Source of the DNA: Synergistaceae bacterium
GTDB taxonomy: Bacteria; Synergistota; Synergistia; Synergistales; Aminobacteriaceae
Reading direction: 5' to 3'
DNA length: 8,971 nucleotides
Assembly: GCA_031273365.1 (NCBI GenBank)
Contig: JAISSA010000213.1
Span: forward strand, 1-8,971
The position numbers and the translations under genes are program-made. Shown piece after piece: positions 1 to 5,492 of this stretch. The first letter of the stretch is position 1, and each line of letters begins with the position of its first letter. The notes below the pieces were generated by a model that saw only the letters and a program-made list of their open reading frames with translations, was not told where the DNA came from and searched no databases.

Positions 1-2
1 GA

Positions 3-896
3 GACTCGGTGACGCTGGGGGGCGGCAATCCGGTCATCGCGGCCTTCACTCAGAAAATGACCGCCGCTCTGCCCGCCTTTTACAGGGAAGGCAGCCCGGG
101 GAGGCCGACGCTGATGAACTGGAACCAGAGGTACATCCAGGGCGGGCAGTTGCTGCTCGTCCCGTTTCTGGCGCTGCTGCTGTATCATCTGGCGCTGCTG
201 TATCAGGTAAGCGATTCGCTGTTCTATCAGATAAGCGAGTCGCTGTTCACGCAAATCTTCCTCGTGGTTTTCGTCTACTTCTGCTGCGATCTTTTTTTCG
301 GAATGGTGAACGCTATCCTGGAAGCGCCCGAGGGGCGCAACATCATAATAATCGTCCGATTATTCTGCCTGGCGCTGGGCATTTGGACATTTTCGGTATT
401 TATGCCGATTCTGGGTGCGATTCGAACCGCGTGGAGAGAGGACGCCCTCGTTATGGGCTCCGTCCTGACGGTCATCGCCTCGGCGTCCGCCTTTTTCACT
501 TTCATGCCCGCGCGGACCCCGGCGGGTCGGCGGCTTCTGGACGAGGTCCTGGGCTTCGAAATGTATCTGAAAACGGCTGAAAAACACCGTCTGGAGGCGC
601 TTTATCCCTCGCTGAGAGACGACGTTCCGGAGCTGACGCCGGAGCTGTTCGAGCGGCTTCTGCCCTATGCCTTCGCCCTCGGGGTCGCGGAGACCTGGGT
701 GAACGCCTTCGCTTCCCTGCTGAACGCCGGCAGCTACCAGCCGCGCTGGCACAGCGGTTCCGCATTCCACGCGGCTTCCCTGAGCCGCAGCATGAGCGTC
801 ATGAGCGCTTCCATGCGTTCGTACGGAGGCAGCGGGAGAGGCGGGCGCACGTCCTCGGGCGGAGGACGCGGCGGCGGCGGAGGACGGGGCCGGTAG
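3..896 (+). CDS. DUF2207/YciQ-like membrane protein, C-terminal part
   Basis: The reading frame is open to the left window edge, so this is the C-terminal part of a longer gene; the GTG at 9 is probably internal. About 297 residues are visible. Counting from that GTG, four hydrophobic segments lie near residues 47-66, 80-103, 111-134 and 145-167. A soluble part follows with the stretch GFEMYLKTAEKHRLE and then LLPYAFALGVAETW, a pattern I recognise from the C-terminal half of DUF2207 (YciQ-like) proteins. The tail is Ser/Gly/Arg-rich and ends in a glycine run, also typical of that family. The protein should sit in the inner membrane; its function is unknown. No terminator with a T-tract follows the stop. 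The family call is from memory of the pattern, not a search. Confidence 0.8.
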   Translation, partial: DSVTLGGGNPVIAAFTQKMTAALPAFYREGSPGRPTLMNWNQRYIQGGQLLLVPFLALLLYHLALLYQVSDSLFYQISESLFTQIFLVVFVYFCCDLFFGMVNAILEAPEGRNIIIIVRLFCLALGIWTFSVFMPILGAIRTAWREDALVMGSVLTVIASASAFFTFMPARTPAGRRLLDEVLGFEMYLKTAEKHRLEALYPSLRDDVPELTPELFERLLPYAFALGVAETWVNAFASLLNAGSYQPRWHSGSAFHAASLSRSMSVMSASMRSYGGSGRGGRTSSGGGRGGGGGRGR

Positions 897-930
897 AGGG
901 GCAGACTCCGAGGCCCGGGACCGAGCGGGC

Positions 931-961
931 GAGGGGACACGTCCCTCGAGGGGACACGTCC
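931..961. repeat. 14-nt direct repeat, two copies, REP-like
   Basis: GAGGGGACACGTCC occurs at 931-944 and again at 948-961, a 17-nt period. Each copy is close to palindromic (GAGGGGAC against GTCCCTC), so the RNA or single-stranded DNA could fold. It lies 35 nt after the DUF2207 stop codon. GGGGACACGTCC-like palindromes remind me of REP-type elements mobilised by Y1 transposases, but no transposase is present here. Confidence 0.5.
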
Positions 962-1151
962 TCTGCTCCCCTGAGTTGGAACGGTCACTCAGATTTTTAG
1001 TGCATCTTCATGTTGCAAAGATGGCTTCCATAAGATAACCTGCAGCGATATCGGACGACCGGGACCTGGATCAGGGCATGGGTCAGGGTTCCGGAACTCC
1101 GATGGGTGGCCCATGTTTACGAACACGTTTGCCCGAAGGGAAGAATTGACG

Positions 1152-1478
1152 ATGAAACGGGACGAATATGAATGTCCGCTGGCGCTGGCGCTGGAGATGA
1201 TCGGCGGGAAGTGGAAGGCGCTGGTGCTGTATCACCTGAGAAAAGGCGCGCTTCGGACGGGCGTCCTGAAGCGGCGCCTGCCCAACATCACGCAGAAGAT
1301 GCTGACGCAGGTGCTGCGTCAGCTGGAACGGGACGAGCTGATAAAACGGCGGGTTTTCGACACCGTGCCGCCGAGGGTGGAATACTCGCTGACCGGCCTT
1401 GGGGAGTCGGTGAAACCCGTTTTGAGCGCTATTTGCTCGTGGAGTTACGTCTACGCCGGAGACGGAGATCGTTTTTAA
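1152..1478 (+). CDS. HxlR-family winged-helix regulator, copy 1, frameshifted C-terminus
   Basis: An HxlR-type regulator of 108 residues. The N-terminal motif ECPLALALEMIGGKWK is the family hallmark; Cys8 is at the position used as a redox or electrophile-sensing cysteine in YodB/HypR-like members. A second Cys is in the AICSW segment near the end. The start at 1152 is chosen over the in-frame ATG at 1113 because it matches the start of copy 2 (2266) and has GAAGGG 11 nt upstream. The protein is about 91% identical to copy 2 over the first 102 residues (9 differences by hand count). After YVYA it changes to GDGDRF and stops, because 14 nt present in copy 2 are missing here. The original end (EIVFKSA-stop) is still readable at 1465-1488 in another frame. 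DNA binding by a dimer is expected from the family; the target is unknown. It may still work, since the lost part lies after the winged helix. Confidence 0.88.
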   Translation: MKRDEYECPLALALEMIGGKWKALVLYHLRKGALRTGVLKRRLPNITQKMLTQVLRQLERDELIKRRVFDTVPPRVEYSLTGLGESVKPVLSAICSWSYVYAGDGDRF

Positions 1479-1488
1479 ATCCGCCTGA
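1465..1488 (+). pseudogene. Out-of-frame remnant of the original C-terminus of HxlR copy 1
   Basis: These 24 nt match the last 24 nt of HxlR copy 2 (2593-2616) at 21 positions, all three differences being third-codon changes. Read in the old frame they give EIVFKSA and the ancestral TGA. The current gene crosses this segment one frame off and stops at TAA 1476-1478. The segment therefore marks where the duplicated gene used to end. Confidence 0.75.
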
Positions 1489-1532
1489 ATCGGGCCTTTT
1501 TCGCGTTGCGCCTTTCCGCCTTCGAGACGACC

Positions 1533-2042
1533 CTATTCGAGACGATCTTTACGCTTTTTGGGCGGAGCGTCATGCGCCTCTATCCTCCGAAGGACCACAG
1601 GGGGGACGAACTCCCGGATCGAGCCTCCAAGCTGAAAAATTTCCTTTACACTGCGGCTGGACAGGTAGGAATACTTCGCGTCCGTCACGATGAAGAAGGT
1701 TTCCGTCTCGGGGGCGAGCTGTTTGTTCATCTGTGCGAACTGGAACTCGTACTCGAAGTCGGAAAGCGCCCGCAGGCCTCGGAGGATCACCCTGCTGTGC
1801 TCGCGCCTCATGAAGTCGACCAGCAGCCCCTCGAAGGCCACTACCCGGACGTTCGGGATGTCCGCCGCCGCCTCGCGGATCATCATCTGACGCTCCTCGA
1901 CGCTGAACGTCGCGCTTTTCACGGAGTCCGCCGAAACGGCCACAGTGAGCTCGTCAAAGATCCTGGCCCCGCGCTGCGTGATGTCCAGATGTCCGTTCGT
2001 GAACGGGTCGAACGTCCCCGGGTATACGGCTTTGCTCGTCAT
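1533..2042 (-). CDS. coaD: Phosphopantetheine adenylyltransferase (PPAT, CoaD)
   Basis: Catalyses ATP + 4'-phosphopantetheine to dephospho-CoA + pyrophosphate, the fourth of the five steps from pantothenate to CoA; cytosolic and normally essential. The 169-residue protein starts with MTSKAVYPGTFDPFTNGHLDI, which holds the nucleotidyltransferase motif with Thr10 and NGH18. Lys42 and the RGLR motif (residues 88-91) are where CoaD substrate-binding residues are expected, and the SSRSVKE motif is at 128-134. The start at 2042 is preferred over an in-frame ATG 54 nt upstream because it gives the normal CoaD N-terminus and has GGAAGAGGG just before it. The length is slightly above the usual 160 or so, due to a basic tail (PPKKRKDRLE). 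It is a single gene, convergent with HxlR copy 1 and divergent from copy 2, without the frequent rsmD neighbour. Confidence 0.97.
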   Translation of the reverse strand: MTSKAVYPGTFDPFTNGHLDITQRGARIFDELTVAVSADSVKSATFSVEERQMMIREAAADIPNVRVVAFEGLLVDFMRREHSRVILRGLRALSDFEYEFQFAQMNKQLAPETETFFIVTDAKYSYLSSRSVKEIFQLGGSIREFVPPVVLRRIEAHDAPPKKRKDRLE

Positions 2043-2098
2043 GTCGGACCCTCTTCCGTGATAAAAGTTTAAAGATAAAAATAAGTCTGCCTGCAAAT

Positions 2099-2126
2099 TT
2101 TACATCATTACGAGGGCCGATCACAA
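2099..2126 (-). promoter_or_regulatory. Possible coaD promoter
   Basis: On the - strand, TTGTGA (2126-2121) and TGTAAA (2104-2099) are separated by 16 nt and lie about 57 nt upstream of the coaD start. Each matches the sigma70 consensus at only four positions. An alternative pair further downstream, TTGCAG (2096-2091) with TTTAAA, is also possible. Confidence 0.3.
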
Positions 2127-2131
2127 CCCCT

Positions 2132-2216
2132 GTACGAAAAAGTTGCACCTTCCTGCTTCCGTACTTGTGAAAAGCGTATCAAGGTTATAAAATGCAGTAC
2201 GTGAAGATTTAGGTAC
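2132..2216 (+). promoter_or_regulatory. HxlR copy 2 promoter with four GTAC sites
   Basis: A -10 like TATAAA at 2186-2191 has TTGTGA at 2165-2170 (15-nt spacer) as a possible -35. Four GTAC tetramers lie at 2132-2135, 2161-2164, 2197-2200 and 2213-2216, so they surround the -35 and -10. Two share more sequence: GTACTTGTGAA and GTACGTGAA. HxlR proteins often bind dyads at their own promoter, so an autoregulatory operator is likely, though this is inference. No GTAC occurs in the 255 nt before HxlR copy 1. Confidence 0.45.
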
Positions 2217-2265
2217 CAGGACCTGAAAAAACGGCATAGGCATTCAAACCCAGGGGGGAAAACGG

Positions 2266-2616
2266 ATGAAACGTGACGAATACGAGTGCCCGCTGGCGCT
2301 GGCGCTGGAGATGATCGGCGGAAAATGGAAGGCGCTGGTGCTGTATCACCTGAGGAAAGGCGCGCTTCGGACGGGCGAGCTGAGGCGTCGGCTTCCCAAT
2401 ATCACGCAGAAGATGCTGACGCAGGTTCTGCGTGAGCTGGAGCAGGATGAGCTGGTGAAACGGCAGGTTTTCGACACCGTGCCGCCGAAGGTGGAATATT
2501 CGCTGACCGACCTTGGAGAGTCGGTAAAACCCGTTTTGAGCGCCATTTGCTCGTGGGGGTACGTATACGCCGAGTACGTGTCGCCGAAGTTCGAAATCGT
2601 CTTCAAATCCGCCTGA
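2266..2616 (+). CDS. HxlR-family winged-helix regulator, copy 2, intact
   Basis: A full 116-residue HxlR-type regulator. The layout is an N-terminal Cys8 followed by PLALALEMIGGKWK, a recognition region around LPNITQKMLTQVLRELE, a wing near RQVFDTVPPKVEYSLT, and a C-terminal helix ending in FKSA. The start is supported by GGGGGGAAAA upstream and by the shared MKRDEYECP start with copy 1. Codon differences between the copies are mostly synonymous (about 31 nucleotide but only 9 residue changes in 306 nt), which suggests both were kept under selection for some time. Members with the N-terminal Cys (YodB, HypR, QorR) sense quinones, aldehydes or disulfide stress and control oxidoreductase genes. 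A nitroreductase gene begins at 8905, but it is far away and a link is only a guess. Confidence 0.92.
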   Translation: MKRDEYECPLALALEMIGGKWKALVLYHLRKGALRTGELRRRLPNITQKMLTQVLRELEQDELVKRQVFDTVPPKVEYSLTDLGESVKPVLSAICSWGYVYAEYVSPKFEIVFKSA

Positions 2617-2641
2617 GGCGGTTATGGATTCCGGGACCGGC

Positions 2642-2661
2642 GGGGAGGCCGGCGCCTCCCC
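2642..2661 (+). terminator. GC-rich hairpin after HxlR copy 2
   Basis: Perfect 8-bp stem GGGGAGGC/GCCTCCCC with a 4-nt loop, 25 nt after the HxlR stop. Only a short ATTT follows instead of a T-run, so termination on the + strand would be weak. It sits between convergent genes, where a terminator is expected. Confidence 0.5.
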
Positions 2662-2673
2662 ATTTAAAAAGCG

Positions 2674-3540
2674 TCAGCGATCTGAGGGCGAGGCGCGGTT
2701 TTCTGTATCTAATCCATATTTTTCTTCAAATTTCTCGACGACGCTTCGCAGGGGCCGGTCCAGGATATCGAGAGCTTTTTTCATGTATGCGTCAGGTATT
2801 TTCCTGTAAAATGCTTCGGCGATTCCTCCGGCGATGCAGGCGATGGTGTCCGAGTCGCCGCCAAGGGTTATCGCTTTTCGGATCGCGTCTTCATAGCTCC
2901 CGGACTCAAGAAAAGCCGTGATGGCTTCCGGTACGGAACCGGGGCATGTCGCGTCGAATGTATAAGTCGGCCGTATTTCATTGAGTGTTCTGTCCAGGCT
3001 ATAGTTAAATTCTTTTTTTATGTATCCTTTTATTTCTTCTTTAGATGATCCGGTTCGTGCCAGAAATATTGCCGAAGCTGTAGCCTGAGCTCCTTTAACG
3101 CCCTCCGGATGACCGTGGGTGAATTCAGCGCTCTTCCGGGATTCTTTCAGTACCGCTTCCAGGGTATCGAACGCGAAACCCGCCGCGCTGACCCTCATCG
3201 CGCTTCCATTGCCGTAAGAATCCAGCCTGGGCATGTCGGACCGCTGCAGCCAGCCAATAAACCTGCCGCCGTATCCCCGACGCGGATAATCTCGTCCATA
3301 TTTTTTGTACATCTCAGCGTAATCTTCCGCCGTTGCCGTATCGTATTTTTTCAGGATGACGTCGGCCGTTGCAACAGATAACACCGTATCATCGGTAAAT
3401 TCAGTCTTCTCGCTGAAAAAATTGAAGTCATAGTCCTTCGTGTTGTGCCACTCGTATGCAGAACCGACAATATCTCCAATGATAGCTCCAATCACGCTCC
3501 GCACCCCGTTTCCTGACGTTGAAATCATCGCCTGATTCAT
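2674..3540 (-). CDS. ADP-ribosylglycohydrolase family protein (DraG-like)
   Basis: A 288-residue protein of the ADP-ribosylglycohydrolase fold, which uses two metal ions to remove ADP-ribose from proteins or small molecules. Key motifs are present in order: GAIIGDIVGSAYEW near 18-31, FTDDT with metal-binding Thr49-Asp50-Asp51, YGNGSAMR at 109-116, THGHPEG at 141-147, and GGDSDT at 227-232 carrying the remaining metal-binding Asp residues. It looks catalytically complete. The start is uncertain: ATG at 3540 has no clear Shine-Dalgarno and lies just after a hairpin; ATG 3528 or GTG 3504 (preceded by AGGA) also fit. It follows the Fe-S protein gene by 40 nt on the same strand. Its codons look more AT-rich than those of its neighbours, hinting at a different origin. 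No ADP-ribosyltransferase (DraT-like) is in the window, so the substrate is unknown. Confidence 0.92.
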   Translation of the reverse strand: MNQAMISTSGNGVRSVIGAIIGDIVGSAYEWHNTKDYDFNFFSEKTEFTDDTVLSVATADVILKKYDTATAEDYAEMYKKYGRDYPRRGYGGRFIGWLQRSDMPRLDSYGNGSAMRVSAAGFAFDTLEAVLKESRKSAEFTHGHPEGVKGAQATASAIFLARTGSSKEEIKGYIKKEFNYSLDRTLNEIRPTYTFDATCPGSVPEAITAFLESGSYEDAIRKAITLGGDSDTIACIAGGIAEAFYRKIPDAYMKKALDILDRPLRSVVEKFEEKYGLDTENRASPSDR

Positions 3541-3552
3541 AAAATTACGACC

Positions 3553-3574
3553 GGCGGCGCGAAAGAGCGCCGTC
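3553..3574 (-). terminator. Hairpin between Fe-S protein and ADP-ribosylglycohydrolase genes
   Basis: Stem CGGCGC/GCGCCG (3555-3560 with 3567-3572), extended by a G-U and a G-C pair, loop of 6 nt. On the - strand it is followed by GTCGTAATTTT, a poor T-tract, 12 nt before the ATG at 3540. It could be a weak terminator or attenuator of the upstream gene, or limit access to the downstream start. Confidence 0.35.
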
Positions 3575-3580
3575 TTTGCG

Positions 3581-4618
3581 TTACTGCCTCGCTGTCAGCG
3601 TAATGGCTCCCCGAGGGCAATTCGACGCGCAAATGGTGCAACCCCAGCATTTGTTTTCGTCAAAACGCACCTTTTGATCCTCGCCCACATAGAAAGCCTG
3701 GAAGTTGCAGATTTTGGCGCATTTCTTGCAGTTGACGCACCTCTCTTCATGCCAGACGGTGAGGTAGTGGGACCTGGGGTAAATCAGCCTTGTGTTCAGA
3801 CGCCTGGCCATTTCAACCGGGTAACATGCCTGTCCCTCGCAGTTGCACATGCTAAAGCCTTCTCCAACCTGCATCAGTCCCCTGCGGTTAAAACCCCTCA
3901 CCAGGTCTTTTGCCTCTTCCAGAGAAACAAGTCTGCCATATCCCCGATCGTATACGGTGTTGATCCCGCCGTAAAAATGGACGCACACCTCGGTGGGCCA
4001 GTCGTGATAGTATACCATCATTTTACAGTTACAGGGCAGAATGTAAATGAAATCTTTATTTTTTTCCAAAACCTTCATGGCTTCATCCAGGGTAAGAAAA
4101 TCGTTTTGGTGCATTTTTTCTTCAATGCCCGCCATTTTATTATGAAGGACAGGGGAATACCGTTCCATATAAACCTGTAAATCCCACTCGTTCATGGCGG
4201 CTTTTTTTTCTTTGCTGACCGGCGCGTATTTTTCGGGCTCGAATTGGGCGAAATAGGGGTAACGCGCGTAAAAATCCGTCACCCTGTACAAAGCGTCCCT
4301 GTTTTCTTCCTCGCTCGCGACCCGCTGGATGGTTTCAGAAAGAGCGTCGTCGTAAAGAGCCGCGTGGGGATCTTTTCGGCCGGGAAGCACTTTGGCGGTG
4401 ATGGCCCGGTGGTACAGCTCCCCGATAAACTGCTCCGGCGCGTCGCTGATGTGGTTTTCCGTGATCAGCCCGGTCAGCTGGCTTACGGAGTACAGGCCCT
4501 TACCCGCCGCGGCGATGAACTCGATTTCCGCGTCCGTGAGCATCAGTCTGGCTTCTTCATGAAACGAGGGAGGAACCTCGAACAGTTCCATAGCTTTTTC
4601 GAATGTAAGAGAATCCAT
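3581..4618 (-). CDS. Two-cluster [4Fe-4S] protein with Cys-rich middle domain
   Basis: A 345-residue cytosolic protein with three parts. Residues 1-110 are all soluble and look helical, with a winged-helix-like section around LTDAEIEFIAAAGKGLYSVSQL. The middle carries the spaced cysteines Cys196-x-Cys198, Cys212, Cys258-x-Cys260 and Cys265 around a section resembling LSxEEAxxLxxxxxxxGL. The C-terminus is a ferredoxin-type module with Cys294/297/300/304 and Cys324/327/330/334, the second cluster followed by Pro; in the first the usual Pro is replaced by Asn. I recognise the layout from '4Fe-4S binding' proteins of anaerobes whose middle domain has a CxC...C...CNC pattern; their role is not established, electron transfer being the natural guess. 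The start has AGGAGG 8 nt upstream. It is probably co-transcribed with the ADP-ribosylglycohydrolase gene. Confidence 0.9.
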   Translation of the reverse strand: MDSLTFEKAMELFEVPPSFHEEARLMLTDAEIEFIAAAGKGLYSVSQLTGLITENHISDAPEQFIGELYHRAITAKVLPGRKDPHAALYDDALSETIQRVASEEENRDALYRVTDFYARYPYFAQFEPEKYAPVSKEKKAAMNEWDLQVYMERYSPVLHNKMAGIEEKMHQNDFLTLDEAMKVLEKNKDFIYILPCNCKMMVYYHDWPTEVCVHFYGGINTVYDRGYGRLVSLEEAKDLVRGFNRRGLMQVGEGFSMCNCEGQACYPVEMARRLNTRLIYPRSHYLTVWHEERCVNCKKCAKICNFQAFYVGEDQKVRFDENKCWGCTICASNCPRGAITLTARQ

Positions 4619-4642
4619 GCTTTCGGCCTCCTGCAGGTAATA

Positions 4643-4678
4643 CCGGGGTTTCTCTTTGCTCGCGCAGCGAAACCCCGG
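4643..4678 (-). other. Long hairpin in the leader of the Fe-S protein gene
   Basis: A perfect 10-bp inverted repeat, CCGGGGTTTC at 4643-4652 and GAAACCCCGG at 4669-4678, with a 16-nt loop. It ends 25 nt before the ATG at 4618 and just upstream of the Shine-Dalgarno. No T-tract follows on either strand, so it is not a classical terminator; an mRNA-stabilising or regulatory leader hairpin is more likely. Confidence 0.6.
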
Positions 4679-4681
4679 CCC

Positions 4682-4718
4682 AAATATTTAAATATTAAAT
4701 ATTAAAAAATTCAAACAT
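4682..4718 (-). promoter_or_regulatory. AT-rich promoter-like stretch for Fe-S protein/ADP-ribosylglycohydrolase genes
   Basis: On the - strand, a TTGAAT hexamer is followed by a run of A/T made of repeated TAATATTTAA-like words, with TTAAAT about 17 nt downstream as a -10. This is the only strongly AT-rich stretch between the importer operon and this gene pair, which argues that the pair has its own promoter upstream of the leader hairpin. Confidence 0.4.
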
Positions 4719-4758
4719 GCGCCGTCGTTCGGCATCTTTTTCATATCCGAGAAGCTCG

Positions 4759-4782
4759 CCCGCTGCACTTCATATGCACGGG
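4759..4782 (-). terminator. Possible 3' hairpin of the importer operon
   Basis: CCCG-C-TGCA (4759-4767) pairs with TGCA-CGGG (4775-4782), giving 8 bp with one bulged C and a 7-nt loop, 16 nt after the last permease stop on the - strand. No T-run follows, so it may only protect the mRNA end. Confidence 0.3.
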
Positions 4783-4797
4783 GGACGGCCTTCATGT

Positions 4798-5484
4798 TCA
4801 CAGCGAAGCATCGTATATTTCCTGAGAAACATTTTTTTGTTTCCGGCGGTCGAGTCCTCGCGCCCTGTCCGAAAAACGGGTTTCCGCTCTCGTCAGCAGC
4901 TGGTTTGCGGTCAGGGAAAGCGCCGAGGCGAGCAGGATGCCCCATACGAGTTTGACCATATGGAGGTTCCTGACCCCTTCCAGCATCAGGATTCCGATCC
5001 CGCCGCTGTTGATGGTGGCCGCGATCGTCGCGACGCTGATGGACGACAACGTCGCCACCCGGAAACCGGAGATCAGGCTGGGCGCGGTCAGGGGCAGCTC
5101 GATCCGGAGCAGAATCTCCAGTGCGCTGAGCCCCATTCCGCGGCTGGCTTCCAGAACGGCAGGGTCCACCGTCTGAAAACTGATGACGACGTTGCGCAGC
5201 AGAATGAACTGCGCGTAAATAGAGATGACGACCACCGCGGTTCGCATCCCCAACCCCGTGACGGGAACGAGGAGGACCAGAAGCGCGATGCTGGGAATCG
5301 CATAGATCGTGCTGAATGCGCCAATGACCGCCACGGATATCCACCGGGTGCGGGAAAGGAAATAACCCAGCGGCAGCGCGATGCAAGCGGCAATGGACAG
5401 CGACAGAGCGACGATCGCCATATGCTGCCCCAGCAGGGCGAACATTCTGTTATGCTGTTTGAGAAAAAACGTCACAAATTCCAT
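4798..5484 (-). CDS. Osmoprotectant ABC importer permease (OpuCD-type)
   Basis: Inner-membrane permease of 228 residues, the last gene of the importer operon. Hydrophobic segments fit about five to six membrane helices, near residues 17-42, 50-76, 80-103, 135-160 and 176-196. The ABC-binding EAA loop is clear: EASRGMGLSALEILLRIELP at 112-131. The family is the small quaternary-amine permease type (OpuCB/OpuCD, YehW/YehY). It starts 8 nt after the binding-protein stop, where a small hairpin (5487-5502) spans stop and start, consistent with translational coupling. A basic, polar tail of about 30 residues follows the last helix. Confidence 0.93.
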   Translation of the reverse strand: MEFVTFFLKQHNRMFALLGQHMAIVALSLSIAACIALPLGYFLSRTRWISVAVIGAFSTIYAIPSIALLVLLVPVTGLGMRTAVVVISIYAQFILLRNVVISFQTVDPAVLEASRGMGLSALEILLRIELPLTAPSLISGFRVATLSSISVATIAATINSGGIGILMLEGVRNLHMVKLVWGILLASALSLTANQLLTRAETRFSDRARGLDRRKQKNVSQEIYDASL

Positions 5485-5492
5485 GTCGGGAC

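Noticed and set aside
1113..1151. Longer N-terminus for HxlR copy 1 from the ATG at 1113
   Set aside because: The extra 13 residues have no counterpart in copy 2 or in the usual family start, and the ATG at 1152 has its own ribosome site.
1479..1532. Bidirectional terminator between HxlR copy 1 and coaD
   Set aside because: A TTTTT run is present near 1497 but I could not build a convincing stem in front of it on either strand.
1506..2072. 188-codon open frame on the + strand opposite coaD
   Set aside because: Antisense shadow of coaD; the - strand frame has all CoaD motifs and a good ribosome site.
4688..5386. 232-codon open frame on the - strand overlapping the last permease gene
   Set aside because: Out-of-frame shadow rich in Arg/His/Gly/Asp and without family resemblance; the permease frame has membrane segments and the EAA loop.
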